Shown here: positions 1 through 9,344 of the stretch, piece by piece
How positions within the stretch are numbered: position 1 is the first letter of the stretch
How the letters are laid out: every line of letters begins with the position of its first letter
Assembly (NCBI GenBank): GCA_025464995.1
Contig: JAODMO010000006.1
Span: 1-64,000, forward strand
DNA from: Microbacteriaceae bacterium
GTDB taxonomy: Bacteria > Actinomycetota > Actinomycetes > Actinomycetales > Microbacteriaceae
Direction of reading: 5' to 3'
DNA length: 64,000 bases
Notes under the pieces: model-generated
What the model saw: only the letters and a program-made list of their open reading frames with translations
What the model was told of the DNA's origin: nothing
Database searches by the model: none
Translations under genes and position numbers: made by a program

Positions 1-1149
1 ACCGAGAAGCAGGCCGCCACCTGGGAGGACCTCCCCGAGGACATCCGGAACACGTACGAGAAGCTGGGCATCCCGGAGGCCGAGAAGCAGCGGCTCGTCT
101 CCGGTGTGGCCGCCCAGTACGAGTCCGAGGTGGTCTACCACCAGATCCGCGAGGACCTGGAGAAGCAGGGCGTCATCTTCCTCGACACCGACACCGCGCT
201 GCGCGAGCACCCGGAGTTCTTCGAGGAGTACTTCGGCTCCGTCATCCCGGCCGGCGACAACAAGTTCTCCGCGCTGAACGCGGCCGTCTGGTCGGGTGGC
301 TCGTTCGTCTACGTGCCGCCGGGGGTCCACGTGGACATCCCGCTGCAGGCCTACTTCCGGATCAACACCGAGAACATGGGCCAGTTCGAGCGGACGCTGA
401 TCATCGTCGACGAAGGTGCCTACGTGCACTACGTCGAGGGCTGCACCGCGCCGATCTACAAGTCGGACTCGCTGCACTCCGCGGTCGTGGAGATCATCGT
501 CAAGAAGGGCGGCCGCTGCCGCTACACGACCATCCAGAACTGGTCGAACAACGTCTACAACCTGGTCACCAAGCGGGCCGTGGCCCACGAGGGCGCTACC
601 ATGGAGTGGGTCGACGGCAACATCGGCTCCAAGGTGACGATGAAGTACCCGGCCGTGTGGATGACCGGCGAGCACGCCAAGGGCGAGGTGCTCTCCATCG
701 CCTTCGCCGGTGAGGGCCAGCACCAGGACGCCGGCGCGAAGATGGTGCACGCCGCGCCGCACACCTCGTCGAACATCATCAGCAAGTCCGTGGCGCGCGG
801 CGGTGGGCGTACGTCCTACCGCGGCCTGGTGCAGATCGACGAGGGCGCCTACGGCTCGAAGTCGACGGTCAAGTGCGACGCGCTGCTGGTCGACACGATC
901 AGCCGGTCGGACACCTACCCCTATGTCGACGTCCGCGAGGACGACGTGTCCATGGGCCACGAGGCCACCGTGTCCCGCGTGAGCGAGGACCAGCTCTTCT
1001 ACCTGATGAGCCGCGGCATGTCCGAGGACGAGGCGATGGCGATGGTCGTGCGCGGCTTCGTCGAGCCGATCGCCCGGGAGCTGCCGATGGAGTACGCCCT
1101 CGAGCTCAACCGCCTGATCGAGCTGCAGATGGAAGGTGCCGTCGGCTGA
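1..1149 (+). CDS. sufB: Fe-S cluster assembly protein SufB (5' end truncated by window edge)
   Basis: Frame +1 is open from base 1 ([47 protein letters not shown]...). Highly conserved SufB motifs include [27 protein letters not shown] and [28 protein letters not shown]. Confidence 0.95.
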   Translation, partial: TEKQAATWEDLPEDIRNTYEKLGIPEAEKQRLVSGVAAQYESEVVYHQIREDLEKQGVIFLDTDTALREHPEFFEEYFGSVIPAGDNKFSALNAAVWSGGSFVYVPPGVHVDIPLQAYFRINTENMGQFERTLIIVDEGAYVHYVEGCTAPIYKSDSLHSAVVEIIVKKGGRCRYTTIQNWSNNVYNLVTKRAVAHEGATMEWVDGNIGSKVTMKYPAVWMTGEHAKGEVLSIAFAGEGQHQDAGAKMVHAAPHTSSNIISKSVARGGGRTSYRGLVQIDEGAYGSKSTVKCDALLVDTISRSDTYPYVDVREDDVSMGHEATVSRVSEDQLFYLMSRGMSEDEAMAMVVRGFVEPIARELPMEYALELNRLIELQMEGAVG

Positions 1150-2477
1150 TGTCGGCAAGCAACGAGAACACGAGAACCGCCGACCTGGCACACGAGGAGA
1201 AGGTCGCCCTCGCCGCGGAGCTCTTCGCTCCCGGCGTGGGCGCCCAGGCCGGGCCGCCGACCACCCCGGCGGCCGGCACCGGCACCGCCGGCGAGGCGAC
1301 CCCCGGGTCGCACTCGCACGGTGGACCGGCCCCGACCGGTTCGCCGGCCGAGCGACTCACCTCCACCGACCCGGACGTCTTCGGCGCGCCGACCGGCCGT
1401 GAGGAGGAGTGGCGGTTCACCCCGATGCGCCGCGTCCGCGCGCTGCTGGACGGCGCCCCGTCCGACGCTTCCCTCCAGTGGGAGACCGACCTGCCCGAGG
1501 GCGTCGAGCTGACCTCCGTCGAGCCCGGTGACCCGCTGCTCAAGGGCCTGCCCGAGCCGGTCGACCGGCTCGCCGCGCTCACCCGGCAGCGCAGCGGCGG
1601 CGCGGCCGTCGTGCGGATCGCCAAGGAGGCCGTGCTCGACCGCCCGGTCACCCTGCGGCTGTCCGGCACCGGGTCCGACGACGTCGTCTGGGGCCAGCTC
1701 GTCGTCGAGGTCGGGCAGTTCGCCCAGGCCACCGTCGTGCTCGACCACAGCGGCCTGGCCCGCTACTCCGGTGGCGTGGCCTTCCTGCTCGGCGACGGCG
1801 CGCAGCTCACCGTCGTCTCGGTGCAGGACTGGGCGCCGGGCACGGTGCACGGCGGGCAGCACGACGCCGTCGTCGGCCGGGACGCCAGCTTCAAGCAGGT
1901 CGTCGTCACCCTGGGCGGTGACCTCGTCCGGCTGGTCAACAACGTGCAGTACGCCGGCCCCGGCGGCTCCGCGGACCTCTTCGGCGTGTACTTCGCCGAT
2001 CAGACCCAGCACCAGGAGCACCGGCTCTGGGTCGACCACGCGACGCCGAACTGCCGCAGCAACGTCGTCTACAAGGGCGCGCTGCAGGGCGAGAAGGCGC
2101 ACACCGTCTGGGTCGGCGACGTCCGGATCCGCCCCGCGGCCACCGGCACCGACACCTACGAGCTCAACCGCAACCTGGTGCTCACCGACGGCGCCCGCGC
2201 CGACTCGGTGCCCAACCTGGAGATCGAGACCGGCGAGATCGTCGGCGCCGGCCACGCCAGTGCCACCGGCCGGTTCGACGACGAGCAGCTCTTCTACCTG
2301 TGCTCGCGTGGCATCGACGCCGAGACCGCGCGTCGCCTGGTCGTCCGCGGCTTCTTCGCCGACGTCGTCCAGCACATCGGCCTGCCCGACCTGCAGGACC
2401 GCCTGATGCGCACCATCGAGGCCCGGCTGGGTGCCCTGCCGGAGCTCGAGGAGCAGCCCGTCGAGGTCCCGGCATGA
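1149..2477 (+). CDS. sufD: Fe-S cluster assembly protein SufD
   Basis: ATGA overlap with sufB. SufD core HRLWVDHATPNCRSNVVYKGAL...NRNLVLTDGARADSVPNLEIETGEIVGAGHASATGRFDDEQLFYLCSRGI. Confidence 0.93.
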   Translation: MSASNENTRTADLAHEEKVALAAELFAPGVGAQAGPPTTPAAGTGTAGEATPGSHSHGGPAPTGSPAERLTSTDPDVFGAPTGREEEWRFTPMRRVRALLDGAPSDASLQWETDLPEGVELTSVEPGDPLLKGLPEPVDRLAALTRQRSGGAAVVRIAKEAVLDRPVTLRLSGTGSDDVVWGQLVVEVGQFAQATVVLDHSGLARYSGGVAFLLGDGAQLTVVSVQDWAPGTVHGGQHDAVVGRDASFKQVVVTLGGDLVRLVNNVQYAGPGGSADLFGVYFADQTQHQEHRLWVDHATPNCRSNVVYKGALQGEKAHTVWVGDVRIRPAATGTDTYELNRNLVLTDGARADSVPNLEIETGEIVGAGHASATGRFDDEQLFYLCSRGIDAETARRLVVRGFFADVVQHIGLPDLQDRLMRTIEARLGALPELEEQPVEVPA

Positions 2478-2830
2478 CGTTCGCCCGTGTCTGCTCGCTC
2501 CGCGAGGTCCCCGATGGCGGGTCCCTGCGGGTCGAGCTGCGCGACGTCGACATCGCCGTCGTCCGCTTCGACGACGAGGTCTACGCGATCGAGGACCTCT
2601 GCTCGCACGCCGACGTCGCGCTCAGTGACGGCGACGTCGACGAGCTCGACGGCGCACCGACCATCGAGTGCGCGATGCACGGCTCCTGCTTCGACCTGCG
2701 CACCGGCGAGCCCACCACCCTCCCGGCCACCGAGCCGGTTCCTGTCTACCCGGTCCGGGTGGAGGGTGACGACGTCTTCGTGGACCTGTCCGCAGACGCC
2801 GTCACCCCTCTCGCCGCGGCCAGCATCTGA
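2474..2830 (+). CDS. Rieske-type non-heme iron ferredoxin subunit of suf operon
   Basis: ATGA overlap with sufD. Rieske motifs CSHADV ... CAMHGSCFD. Confidence 0.9.
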   Translation: MTFARVCSLREVPDGGSLRVELRDVDIAVVRFDDEVYAIEDLCSHADVALSDGDVDELDGAPTIECAMHGSCFDLRTGEPTTLPATEPVPVYPVRVEGDDVFVDLSADAVTPLAAASI

Positions 2831-2843
2831 GGAGCGAGACCCC

Positions 2844-3665
2844 GTGACCAGCCCCACTGCCACCCCCACCACCGCCGGCACCGTCACCGGCAGCGTGCTC
2901 GAGATCCGCGACCTGCACGTGACCGTCGGCGAGGGCGACGATGCCAAGGAGATCCTCCGCGGTGTCGACCTGACCGTCCGCGGCGGCGAGACCCACGCGA
3001 TCATGGGCCCCAACGGCTCGGGCAAGTCGACGCTGGCCTACTCCATCGCCGGCCACCCCAAGTACACGATCACCAGCGGCACGGTGACCCTCGACGGCGA
3101 GGACGTGCTCGCGATGACCGTCGACGAACGCGCCCGGGCCGGCCTCTTCCTGGCCATGCAGTACCCGGTCGAGGTCCCCGGCGTCTCGGTGTCGAACTTC
3201 CTGCGCACCGCGGCCACCGCGGTGACCGGCCAGGCGCCGAAGCTGCGTACCTGGGTCAAGGACGTCAAGACCGAGATGGACGCCCTCGAGATGGACTCGG
3301 CCTTCGCCGAGCGCAACGTCAACGAGGGCTTCTCCGGTGGTGAGAAGAAGCGCCTCGAGATCCTGCTGATGCGCATCCTCAAGCGGCGCATAGCAATCCT
3401 CGTCGATACCGACTCCGGCCTGGACGTCGACGCGCTGCGGATCGTGTCCGAGGGGGTCAACCGGACCCGCGCCGAGGGCTCCGGGGACGACGCCGTCGGC
3501 GTCCTGCTGATCACCCACTACACGCGGATCCTGCGCTACATCAAGCCGGACTTCGTGCACGTGTTCGTCGACGGTCGCGTCGCCGAGGAGGGCGGGCCCG
3601 AGCTGGCCGACCGCCTCGAAGACGAAGGATATGATCGCTTCGTGTCCGCGGCGGGCGTAGCGTAA
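2844..3665 (+). CDS. sufC: Fe-S cluster assembly ATPase SufC (Walker B region atypical)
   Basis: GTG start. Walker A GPNGSGKSTL; signature NEGFSGGEKKRLEI; C-terminus HYTRILRYIKPDFVHVFVDGRVAEEGGPELADRLEDEGYDRF. Confidence 0.92.
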   Translation: MTSPTATPTTAGTVTGSVLEIRDLHVTVGEGDDAKEILRGVDLTVRGGETHAIMGPNGSGKSTLAYSIAGHPKYTITSGTVTLDGEDVLAMTVDERARAGLFLAMQYPVEVPGVSVSNFLRTAATAVTGQAPKLRTWVKDVKTEMDALEMDSAFAERNVNEGFSGGEKKRLEILLMRILKRRIAILVDTDSGLDVDALRIVSEGVNRTRAEGSGDDAVGVLLITHYTRILRYIKPDFVHVFVDGRVAEEGGPELADRLEDEGYDRFVSAAGVA

Positions 3666-3669
3666 AGCC

Positions 3670-3999
3670 ATGGCCACAGCACTAGCACCGGCGCTCTTCG
3701 ATCAGGTCGAGGAGGCGCTCAAGGATGTCGTCGACCCCGAGCTGGGGGTGAACATCGTCGACCTCGGTCTCATTTACGACCTGACCTGGGACGAGGAGAA
3801 CGACGCGCTCATCATCAGCATGACGCTCACGAGCGCCGGCTGCCCGTTGACGGACGTGCTCGAGGAGCAGACCGCTCAAGCGCTCGACGACGTCGTGGAT
3901 GCCTTCCGCATCAACTGGGTGTGGATGCCGCCGTGGGGTCCCGAGAAGATCACCGACGACGGTCGCGACATGATGCGGGCGCTCGGCTTCGCGATGTAG
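3670..3999 (+). CDS. Metal-sulfur cluster assembly factor (MIP18/DUF59, SufT-like)
   Basis: VEEALKDVVDPELGVNIVDLGLIYDL...MTLTSAGCPLTDVLEEQ; downstream of sufC. Confidence 0.9.
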   Translation: MATALAPALFDQVEEALKDVVDPELGVNIVDLGLIYDLTWDEENDALIISMTLTSAGCPLTDVLEEQTAQALDDVVDAFRINWVWMPPWGPEKITDDGRDMMRALGFAM

Positions 4000-4012
4000 C
4001 TCGCCCGTTCGT

Positions 4013-4056
4013 ACGACGAAGGCCCCCACCGATTCGGTGGGGGCCTCCTTCGTCGT
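4013..4056. terminator. Bidirectional intrinsic terminator between sufT-like gene and bioY
   Basis: acgacgaaggcccccaccgattcggtgggggcctccttcgtcgt: long inverted repeat between convergent genes. Confidence 0.85.
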
Positions 4057-4100
4057 CGGGCGCCTGGTGGAATCAGCGCGGGCTCGTCGAACGACCCCGG

Positions 4101-4718
4101 CTACGCGGCGTCGCGCGAGGCCGACCGGCCGTCGGCATCCGACCGGTTCAGACGGAACCAGATGAGACGGACGACCGACGCCGCGAACACGGCCTTGACG
4201 ATCCCGCCGATGATGAAGGGGTACAGCCCACCCTGGAGCGTCTGCTCGAGGTTCAGGCCGAGGGCGAACGCGAGCCACGGCAGGCCGACGGCGAAGGTCG
4301 CGATGGTTCCGACGAGGAACGCCGCGATGCCGCCGAGCAGCGTATGGTCCCACCGGCGCTGTGAGAGGTAGCCGGTGATCGCGGCGGCGAGGATGAAGCC
4401 GATGATGTAGCCGCCGGTGGGGCCGAGCAGAGTGCCGACGCCGTGCGCACCCTCGCTGTAGACGGGGAGGAAGAGGCCCAGCACCGCGTACAGCGCCATG
4501 GCGAGCGCGCCGCGCGATGCGCCGAGTGCCGCGCCGACGATGAGCACCGCCGCGGTCTGGCCGGTGATCGGCACCGGGTAGAGGGGAACGACGACCTGAG
4601 CGGAGATGGCGGTGATGCCCGCTCCGGCGGCAATGAGCAGGGCATCGGTGGCGAGGCTGCGGCTGAACACGCGGTCAGCAAGAGTCGGGCCCCCAGCGGC
4701 CAGGGTCAGTGTCGTCAT
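4101..4718 (-). CDS. bioY: Biotin transporter BioY
   Basis: BioY-type membrane protein: QVVVPLYPVPITGQTAAVLIVGAALGASRGALAMALYAVLGLFLPVYSEG...GPTGGYIIGFILAA. Confidence 0.9.
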   Translation of the reverse strand: MTTLTLAAGGPTLADRVFSRSLATDALLIAAGAGITAISAQVVVPLYPVPITGQTAAVLIVGAALGASRGALAMALYAVLGLFLPVYSEGAHGVGTLLGPTGGYIIGFILAAAITGYLSQRRWDHTLLGGIAAFLVGTIATFAVGLPWLAFALGLNLEQTLQGGLYPFIIGGIVKAVFAASVVRLIWFRLNRSDADGRSASRDAA

Positions 4719-4843
4719 TGCGCTCCTTGGGGTGCATGCGCGGGCGCAGGGGCAGGGGCAGAAAGATTCTCGGTCTGCACAAGTAGACTATCTGTCTCAC
4801 CCCCTTCTTCTGCGTTGTAGAAACGCGCCCAAACAATTGGACT

Positions 4844-6448
4844 TTGCCTGTGCTTGCCGTTCATGATCTCGAACTACGAGTGGGCGCCCGCGTGCTCATG
4901 GATGAGGTCAACTTCCGCGTTGACAAGGGAGACAAGATCGGTCTCGTCGGGCGCAACGGCGCGGGCAAGACGACGCTGACCAAGACCCTCGCGGGTGAGC
5001 TGCAGCCTTCCGGCGGTCGAATCGAGCGCTCCGGCGAGATCGGCTACCTCCCGCAAGACCCGCGGTCCGGCAATCCCGAAGACCTCGCCCGCACGCGCAT
5101 CCTCGACGCACGCGGCCTCGGCCAGTTGCTCATCGGCATGAACACGACCATGACAGACATGGCGAGTCCGGATGCCGCGGTCAGCGCCGCCGCAATGAAG
5201 AAGTACGGCAACCTCGAGGAGCGGTTCACCGCGCTCGGCGGCTACGCGGCCGAGGCCGAGGCTGCCTCCATCGCGAGCAACCTGAGCTTGCCCGACCGCA
5301 TCCTCGATCAGCCGCTCTCGACCCTGTCGGGCGGCCAGCGCCGGCGCATCGAGCTCGCCCGCATCCTCTTCTCGGGTGCCGACACGATGCTGCTCGACGA
5401 ACCGACGAACCACCTCGACGCCGACTCCGTCGTGTGGTTGCGCGACTACCTCAAGGGATTCCAGGGCGGGCTGATCGTGATCACCCATGATATTGCCCTC
5501 GTCGAGGAGACCGTCAACAAGGTGTTCTACCTCGACGGCAACCGTCAGGCCATCGACGTCTACAACATGGGCTGGAAGAACTACCTCCGCCAGCGCGCCT
5601 CAGACGAGGAGCGACGCAAGAAGGAGCGCGCGAACGCCGAGAAGAAGGCGTCCGTGCTGCAGACCCAGGCCGCGAAGTTCGGCGCCAAGGCGTCGAAGGC
5701 GGCCGCGGCGCACCAGATGGTCGCGCGGGCGGAGAAGCTGCTCGCGGGGCTCGACGAGGTGCGTTCCGTCGAGCGCGTCGCCAAGCTGCGGTTCCCGGAG
5801 CCGGCGCCGTGCGGCCGCACCCCGCTCATGGCGTCGAATCTCAGCAAGAGCTACGGCTCACTCGAGATCTTCACGTCGGTCGACCTCGCGATCGATCGCG
5901 GGTCGAAGGTGGTCATCCTCGGCCTCAACGGTGCGGGGAAGACGACGCTGTTGCGGATGCTCGCGGGCGTCGACAAGCCCGACACGGGGCAGATCGAGCC
6001 GGGCCACGGGCTCCGCGTCGGCTATTACGCCCAGGAGCACGAGACCATCGACGTCAAGCGCACCGTGCTGCAGAACATGGTCTCCTCGTCTCCGAGCATC
6101 ACGGAGATGGAGGCGCGCCGGGTTCTCGGTTCGTTCCTGTTCACCGGCGACGACGGCCACAAGCTCGCCGGTGTGCTCTCCGGTGGCGAGAAGACACGTC
6201 TCGCACTCGCGATGATCGTCGTCTCGGGCGCCAACGTGCTGCTGCTCGACGAACCGACCAACAACCTCGACCCCGCGAGCCGCTTCGAGATCCTCGACGC
6301 CCTCGCGAACTACTCGGGCGCCGTGGTGCTCGTGAGCCATGACGAGGGTGCCGTCGAGGCGCTGAACCCGGAGCGCGTCCTCATTCTGCCCGACGGCGTC
6401 GAAGACCATTGGAACGCCGACTACCTCGACCTGATCACACTCGCGTAG
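4844..6448 (+). CDS. ABC-F family ATP-binding cassette protein (start TTG 4844 or GTG 4850)
   Basis: Two ABC domains (GRNGAGKTTL, LSGGQRRRIELARIL, GLNGAGKTTLLRML, LSGGEKTRLALAMI) with no transmembrane segments. Confidence 0.92.
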   Translation: MPVLAVHDLELRVGARVLMDEVNFRVDKGDKIGLVGRNGAGKTTLTKTLAGELQPSGGRIERSGEIGYLPQDPRSGNPEDLARTRILDARGLGQLLIGMNTTMTDMASPDAAVSAAAMKKYGNLEERFTALGGYAAEAEAASIASNLSLPDRILDQPLSTLSGGQRRRIELARILFSGADTMLLDEPTNHLDADSVVWLRDYLKGFQGGLIVITHDIALVEETVNKVFYLDGNRQAIDVYNMGWKNYLRQRASDEERRKKERANAEKKASVLQTQAAKFGAKASKAAAAHQMVARAEKLLAGLDEVRSVERVAKLRFPEPAPCGRTPLMASNLSKSYGSLEIFTSVDLAIDRGSKVVILGLNGAGKTTLLRMLAGVDKPDTGQIEPGHGLRVGYYAQEHETIDVKRTVLQNMVSSSPSITEMEARRVLGSFLFTGDDGHKLAGVLSGGEKTRLALAMIVVSGANVLLLDEPTNNLDPASRFEILDALANYSGAVVLVSHDEGAVEALNPERVLILPDGVEDHWNADYLDLITLA

Positions 6449-7294
6449 CTAGCGTCGGGAGTTCTCGATCAAGGCATCCTCGATCTCGGCGTCCGTGCGC
6501 GTGCGCGCCGCATCCTTGACCCGGCGGGCCTCGGCCCTCGTCATCTCCTCCGGGTCGTCCTCGTTGACGAGACGGTATTCCTGGCGCAGGGCGTAGCCGA
6601 GGCCGAGGAAGCCGAAGACGGCGAACACCAGCCACTGGAAGGCGTAGGAGAGGTGCGGCCCCTCGTCACGCGCCGGCTTCGCGGCTGCGACGGGACGCTC
6701 GTCGGGCGCGGGGTCCTCCGTGACCATGAGCCCGTAGGCGCCCGTGTAGGTGGGGCGGTCGAGTGCCTTCTGAATGTCGGCCAGCTGGATCGTGGCTACC
6801 TGGCCGGCGGGGGCCGAGCGTCCGGGAAGCGTCGGCTCGCCGGGCTTCAATCGGGCCTCGACGGTCACCTCTCCAGCCGGGGCCGCGGGCACCGTGTCGG
6901 GCGTGTCCTGGCTCGTACCCGTCGGGAGCCAGCCGCGGTCGACGACGAAGATCGAGCCGTCGGCCAGCTGCAACGGGGTGAGCACCTCGAAGCCCGGACT
7001 GCCGTCGTAGGGCCGATTGCGCACGAGAAGCTGCTCGTCGCGGAGGTAGGTGCCGGTGACGGTCACCGGCTGCCACTTGTCGTCGATGTCGAACGCCGCG
7101 AGGCTGGGCAGCACGTCGCTGAGCGATCGCGGCTCGCTCGAATAGTTCCTGTCGATGCGGTCGAGCTCCTCGAGCGCGGTGTTGCGACGGTCGAGCTGCC
7201 AGAGGCACAGCAGCACGCAGGCGATGGCGAACGCGATGGCGAGAATGAGATACCTCGCCCATCGCCAGGTCAGCGCGAAGCGCCAGGCGTTCAC
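6449..7294 (-). CDS. SURF1 family cytochrome oxidase biogenesis protein
   Basis: N- and C-terminal TM segments; QPVTVTGTYLRDEQLLVRNRPYDGSPGFEVLTPLQLADGSIFVVDRGWLP. Confidence 0.9.
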   Translation of the reverse strand: MNAWRFALTWRWARYLILAIAFAIACVLLCLWQLDRRNTALEELDRIDRNYSSEPRSLSDVLPSLAAFDIDDKWQPVTVTGTYLRDEQLLVRNRPYDGSPGFEVLTPLQLADGSIFVVDRGWLPTGTSQDTPDTVPAAPAGEVTVEARLKPGEPTLPGRSAPAGQVATIQLADIQKALDRPTYTGAYGLMVTEDPAPDERPVAAAKPARDEGPHLSYAFQWLVFAVFGFLGLGYALRQEYRLVNEDDPEEMTRAEARRVKDAARTRTDAEIEDALIENSRR

Positions 7295-7533
7295 GAGGCG
7301 ACCACGGTGAGCGTGGACGGGTCGACCGGGGCGCCGAGCGGCGTGAGCAGCACCGGGAAGCCGCGCGTCGCGAGGTAGTCACGGAGGTACTCACCGTGCT
7401 CGTCGCAGGCGAGCCAGACTTTGACCCGATCGGCGCTGTGGATCCGCGGATTGCGCCAGTTGACGGCCGAGGAGGCATCCGCACGGCACCCGGCCCGGGA
7501 GCAGCGCAGTTCGTCGGAGGATCCCCCGATCAC
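7291..7533 (-). CDS. Small conserved Cys/His actinobacterial protein (often mis-annotated 'acetone carboxylase')
   Basis: GTG start overlapping the stop of the upstream gene. CSRAGCRADASSAVNWRNPRIHSADRVKVWLACDEHGEYLRDYLATRGFPV; CxxxxC...CxxH motif. Confidence 0.7.
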   Translation of the reverse strand: MIGGSSDELRCSRAGCRADASSAVNWRNPRIHSADRVKVWLACDEHGEYLRDYLATRGFPVLLTPLGAPVDPSTLTVVAS

Positions 7534-7832
7534 TCGCCGTTCTCCTGCGGAATGTACGGCGCCTGCGTCGGTCGAGCGACGGGCACGATGGCCCCGGGCC
7601 GTTCGACACGCGTGGCGGAGCCGCCCCTGACGTTGTTCGCGAGCACGACCGCCACGTAGGGGAGGACGAGTGCACCGATGAGAGCGACGAGCAGCCACCA
7701 GCCGTGCACGACGAAGAGAAGGAGAACGCACACGACACGTACCGTCATCGCCACGGTGTACTTGATCATGCGCTTGCGGCGGTCGTCGGCAGGCGACGCC
7801 GGAAGGGTCGTGATTGACTGTTGGGTCTTCAT
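7530..7832 (-). CDS. DUF3099-like small membrane protein
   Basis: MKTQQSITTLPASPADDRRKRMIKYTVAMTVRVVCVLLLFVVHGWWLLVALIGALVLPYVAVVLANN. Confidence 0.75.
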   Translation of the reverse strand: MKTQQSITTLPASPADDRRKRMIKYTVAMTVRVVCVLLLFVVHGWWLLVALIGALVLPYVAVVLANNVRGGSATRVERPGAIVPVARPTQAPYIPQENGE

Positions 7833-7911
7833 TGCCTGAGCTCTCGTGGAGCCGTCTTGGCCCCTCTGCGTCAATCTTAAGTCCATCGGCGCTGACAGTA
7901 GGCTGGTGTGC

Positions 7912-8634
7912 ATGACTTTCGCAGCCCCGACTCCACGTACCGTTCTCATCACCGGCGGCAACCGCGGAATCGGCCTCGCAATCGCCGAGGAGTTCGTCGC
8001 GCTCGGGCACCGTGTGGCGGTCACCGCCCGCTCGGGCGAGGGCCCACAGGGCACCATGACGGTGCGAGCGGATGTCACGGACACCGCGAGCCTGGACGCC
8101 GCCTTCACGGAGGTCGAGGCCGAATTCGGCCCGGTCGAGGTCGTCGTCGCGAACGCCGGCGTCACGCGCGACCTGCTGCTCATGCGCATGAACGAGGACG
8201 ACTTCGAATCGGTCATCGACACCAACCTCACCGGCGCCTTCCGGGTCGTCAAGCGAGCGTCGAAGGGGATGATGAAGGCGCGCTTCGGGCGCATCATCCT
8301 CGTCTCCAGCGTTGTCGGGATGCTCGGCTCCGCGGGACAGGTCAACTATGCCGCGTCGAAGAGCGGCCTCATCGGCATGGCACGCTCGCTCACGCGTGAG
8401 CTGGGTTCCCGCGGCATCACCGCGAACGTCGTCGCGCCAGGATTCATCGAGACCGATATGACGGGGGAGTTGCCCGCCGAGACGCAGGCCGACTACAAGA
8501 AGTCGATCCCGGTCGGCCGGTTCGCGACACCCTCCGAGGTGGCGAAGGTCATCGCGTGGCTCGCGAGCGACGACGCCGCCTACATCTCGGGAGCGGTCAT
8601 CCCGGTCGATGGCGGACTCGGCATGGGGCATTAG
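7912..8634 (+). CDS. fabG: 3-oxoacyl-ACP reductase FabG-like SDR
   Basis: TGGNRGIG, NAG, YAASKSG motifs; C-terminal GAVIPVDGGLGMGH. Confidence 0.87.
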   Translation: MTFAAPTPRTVLITGGNRGIGLAIAEEFVALGHRVAVTARSGEGPQGTMTVRADVTDTASLDAAFTEVEAEFGPVEVVVANAGVTRDLLLMRMNEDDFESVIDTNLTGAFRVVKRASKGMMKARFGRIILVSSVVGMLGSAGQVNYAASKSGLIGMARSLTRELGSRGITANVVAPGFIETDMTGELPAETQADYKKSIPVGRFATPSEVAKVIAWLASDDAAYISGAVIPVDGGLGMGH

Positions 8635-8638
8635 GAGA

Positions 8639-9277
8639 TCAGCCTCTCAGCCCCAGGAGCGGCAGCAGCTGGCTCAGGTCGCGCACGTCGATGAGCACGT
8701 GCGCCTCGTCGCGCACGGGTGCCTTGGCGTCGAAGCCGACGGAGAGTCCGGTGATGGCCATCATCTCGAGGTCGTTCGCGCCGTCGCCGACCGCGACGGT
8801 GTGGCTGAGGGGGATGCCGAAGTCGTCCGCCCACTCGCGGAGGGTCGCTGCCTTCGCGGCGGCGTCGATGATCGGCCCGCTCAGCCCGCCCGTCAGCACG
8901 CCGTCCTCGACCTCGAGACGGTTGGCGCGCCAGTCGTCGAGTCCGAGGCGTTCGGCGACGGGGTCGAGCAGCTCGTGAAATCCACCGGACACCACGGAGA
9001 CCCGTCCGCCGGCGCCCTGCACGGCCGCAACCATCTCGGGCACGCCCGCGGTCACGGCAATGCGGGGAGCGACATCGGCGAAGACGCTGACCGGCAGGCC
9101 GCGCAGCGTGGCGACCCGCGACCGGAGGCTCTGCTCGAAGTCGAGCTCGCCATTCATAGCGCTGAGGGTGATCTCGGCGACTTCTTCGAGGGTGCCCGCC
9201 CGTTCGGCGAGAAGCTCGATCACCTCGTTCTCGATCAGGGTGGAGTCGACGTCGAGCACTACGAGAAACCGGGCCAT
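8639..9277 (-). CDS. serB: Phosphoserine phosphatase
   Basis: HAD motifs VVLDVDSTLIENEVIELLAERAG, VSGGFHELLDPVAERLGLD, VGDGANDLEMM. Confidence 0.92.
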   Translation of the reverse strand: MARFLVVLDVDSTLIENEVIELLAERAGTLEEVAEITLSAMNGELDFEQSLRSRVATLRGLPVSVFADVAPRIAVTAGVPEMVAAVQGAGGRVSVVSGGFHELLDPVAERLGLDDWRANRLEVEDGVLTGGLSGPIIDAAAKAATLREWADDFGIPLSHTVAVGDGANDLEMMAITGLSVGFDAKAPVRDEAHVLIDVRDLSQLLPLLGLRG

Positions 9278-9344
9278 GGGCGCGCTGTAGCCTTCCTGAA
9301 TCTGAGCGGGGTCCACCGGCGAGGCTTGTACGAGGAGAAAGCCC

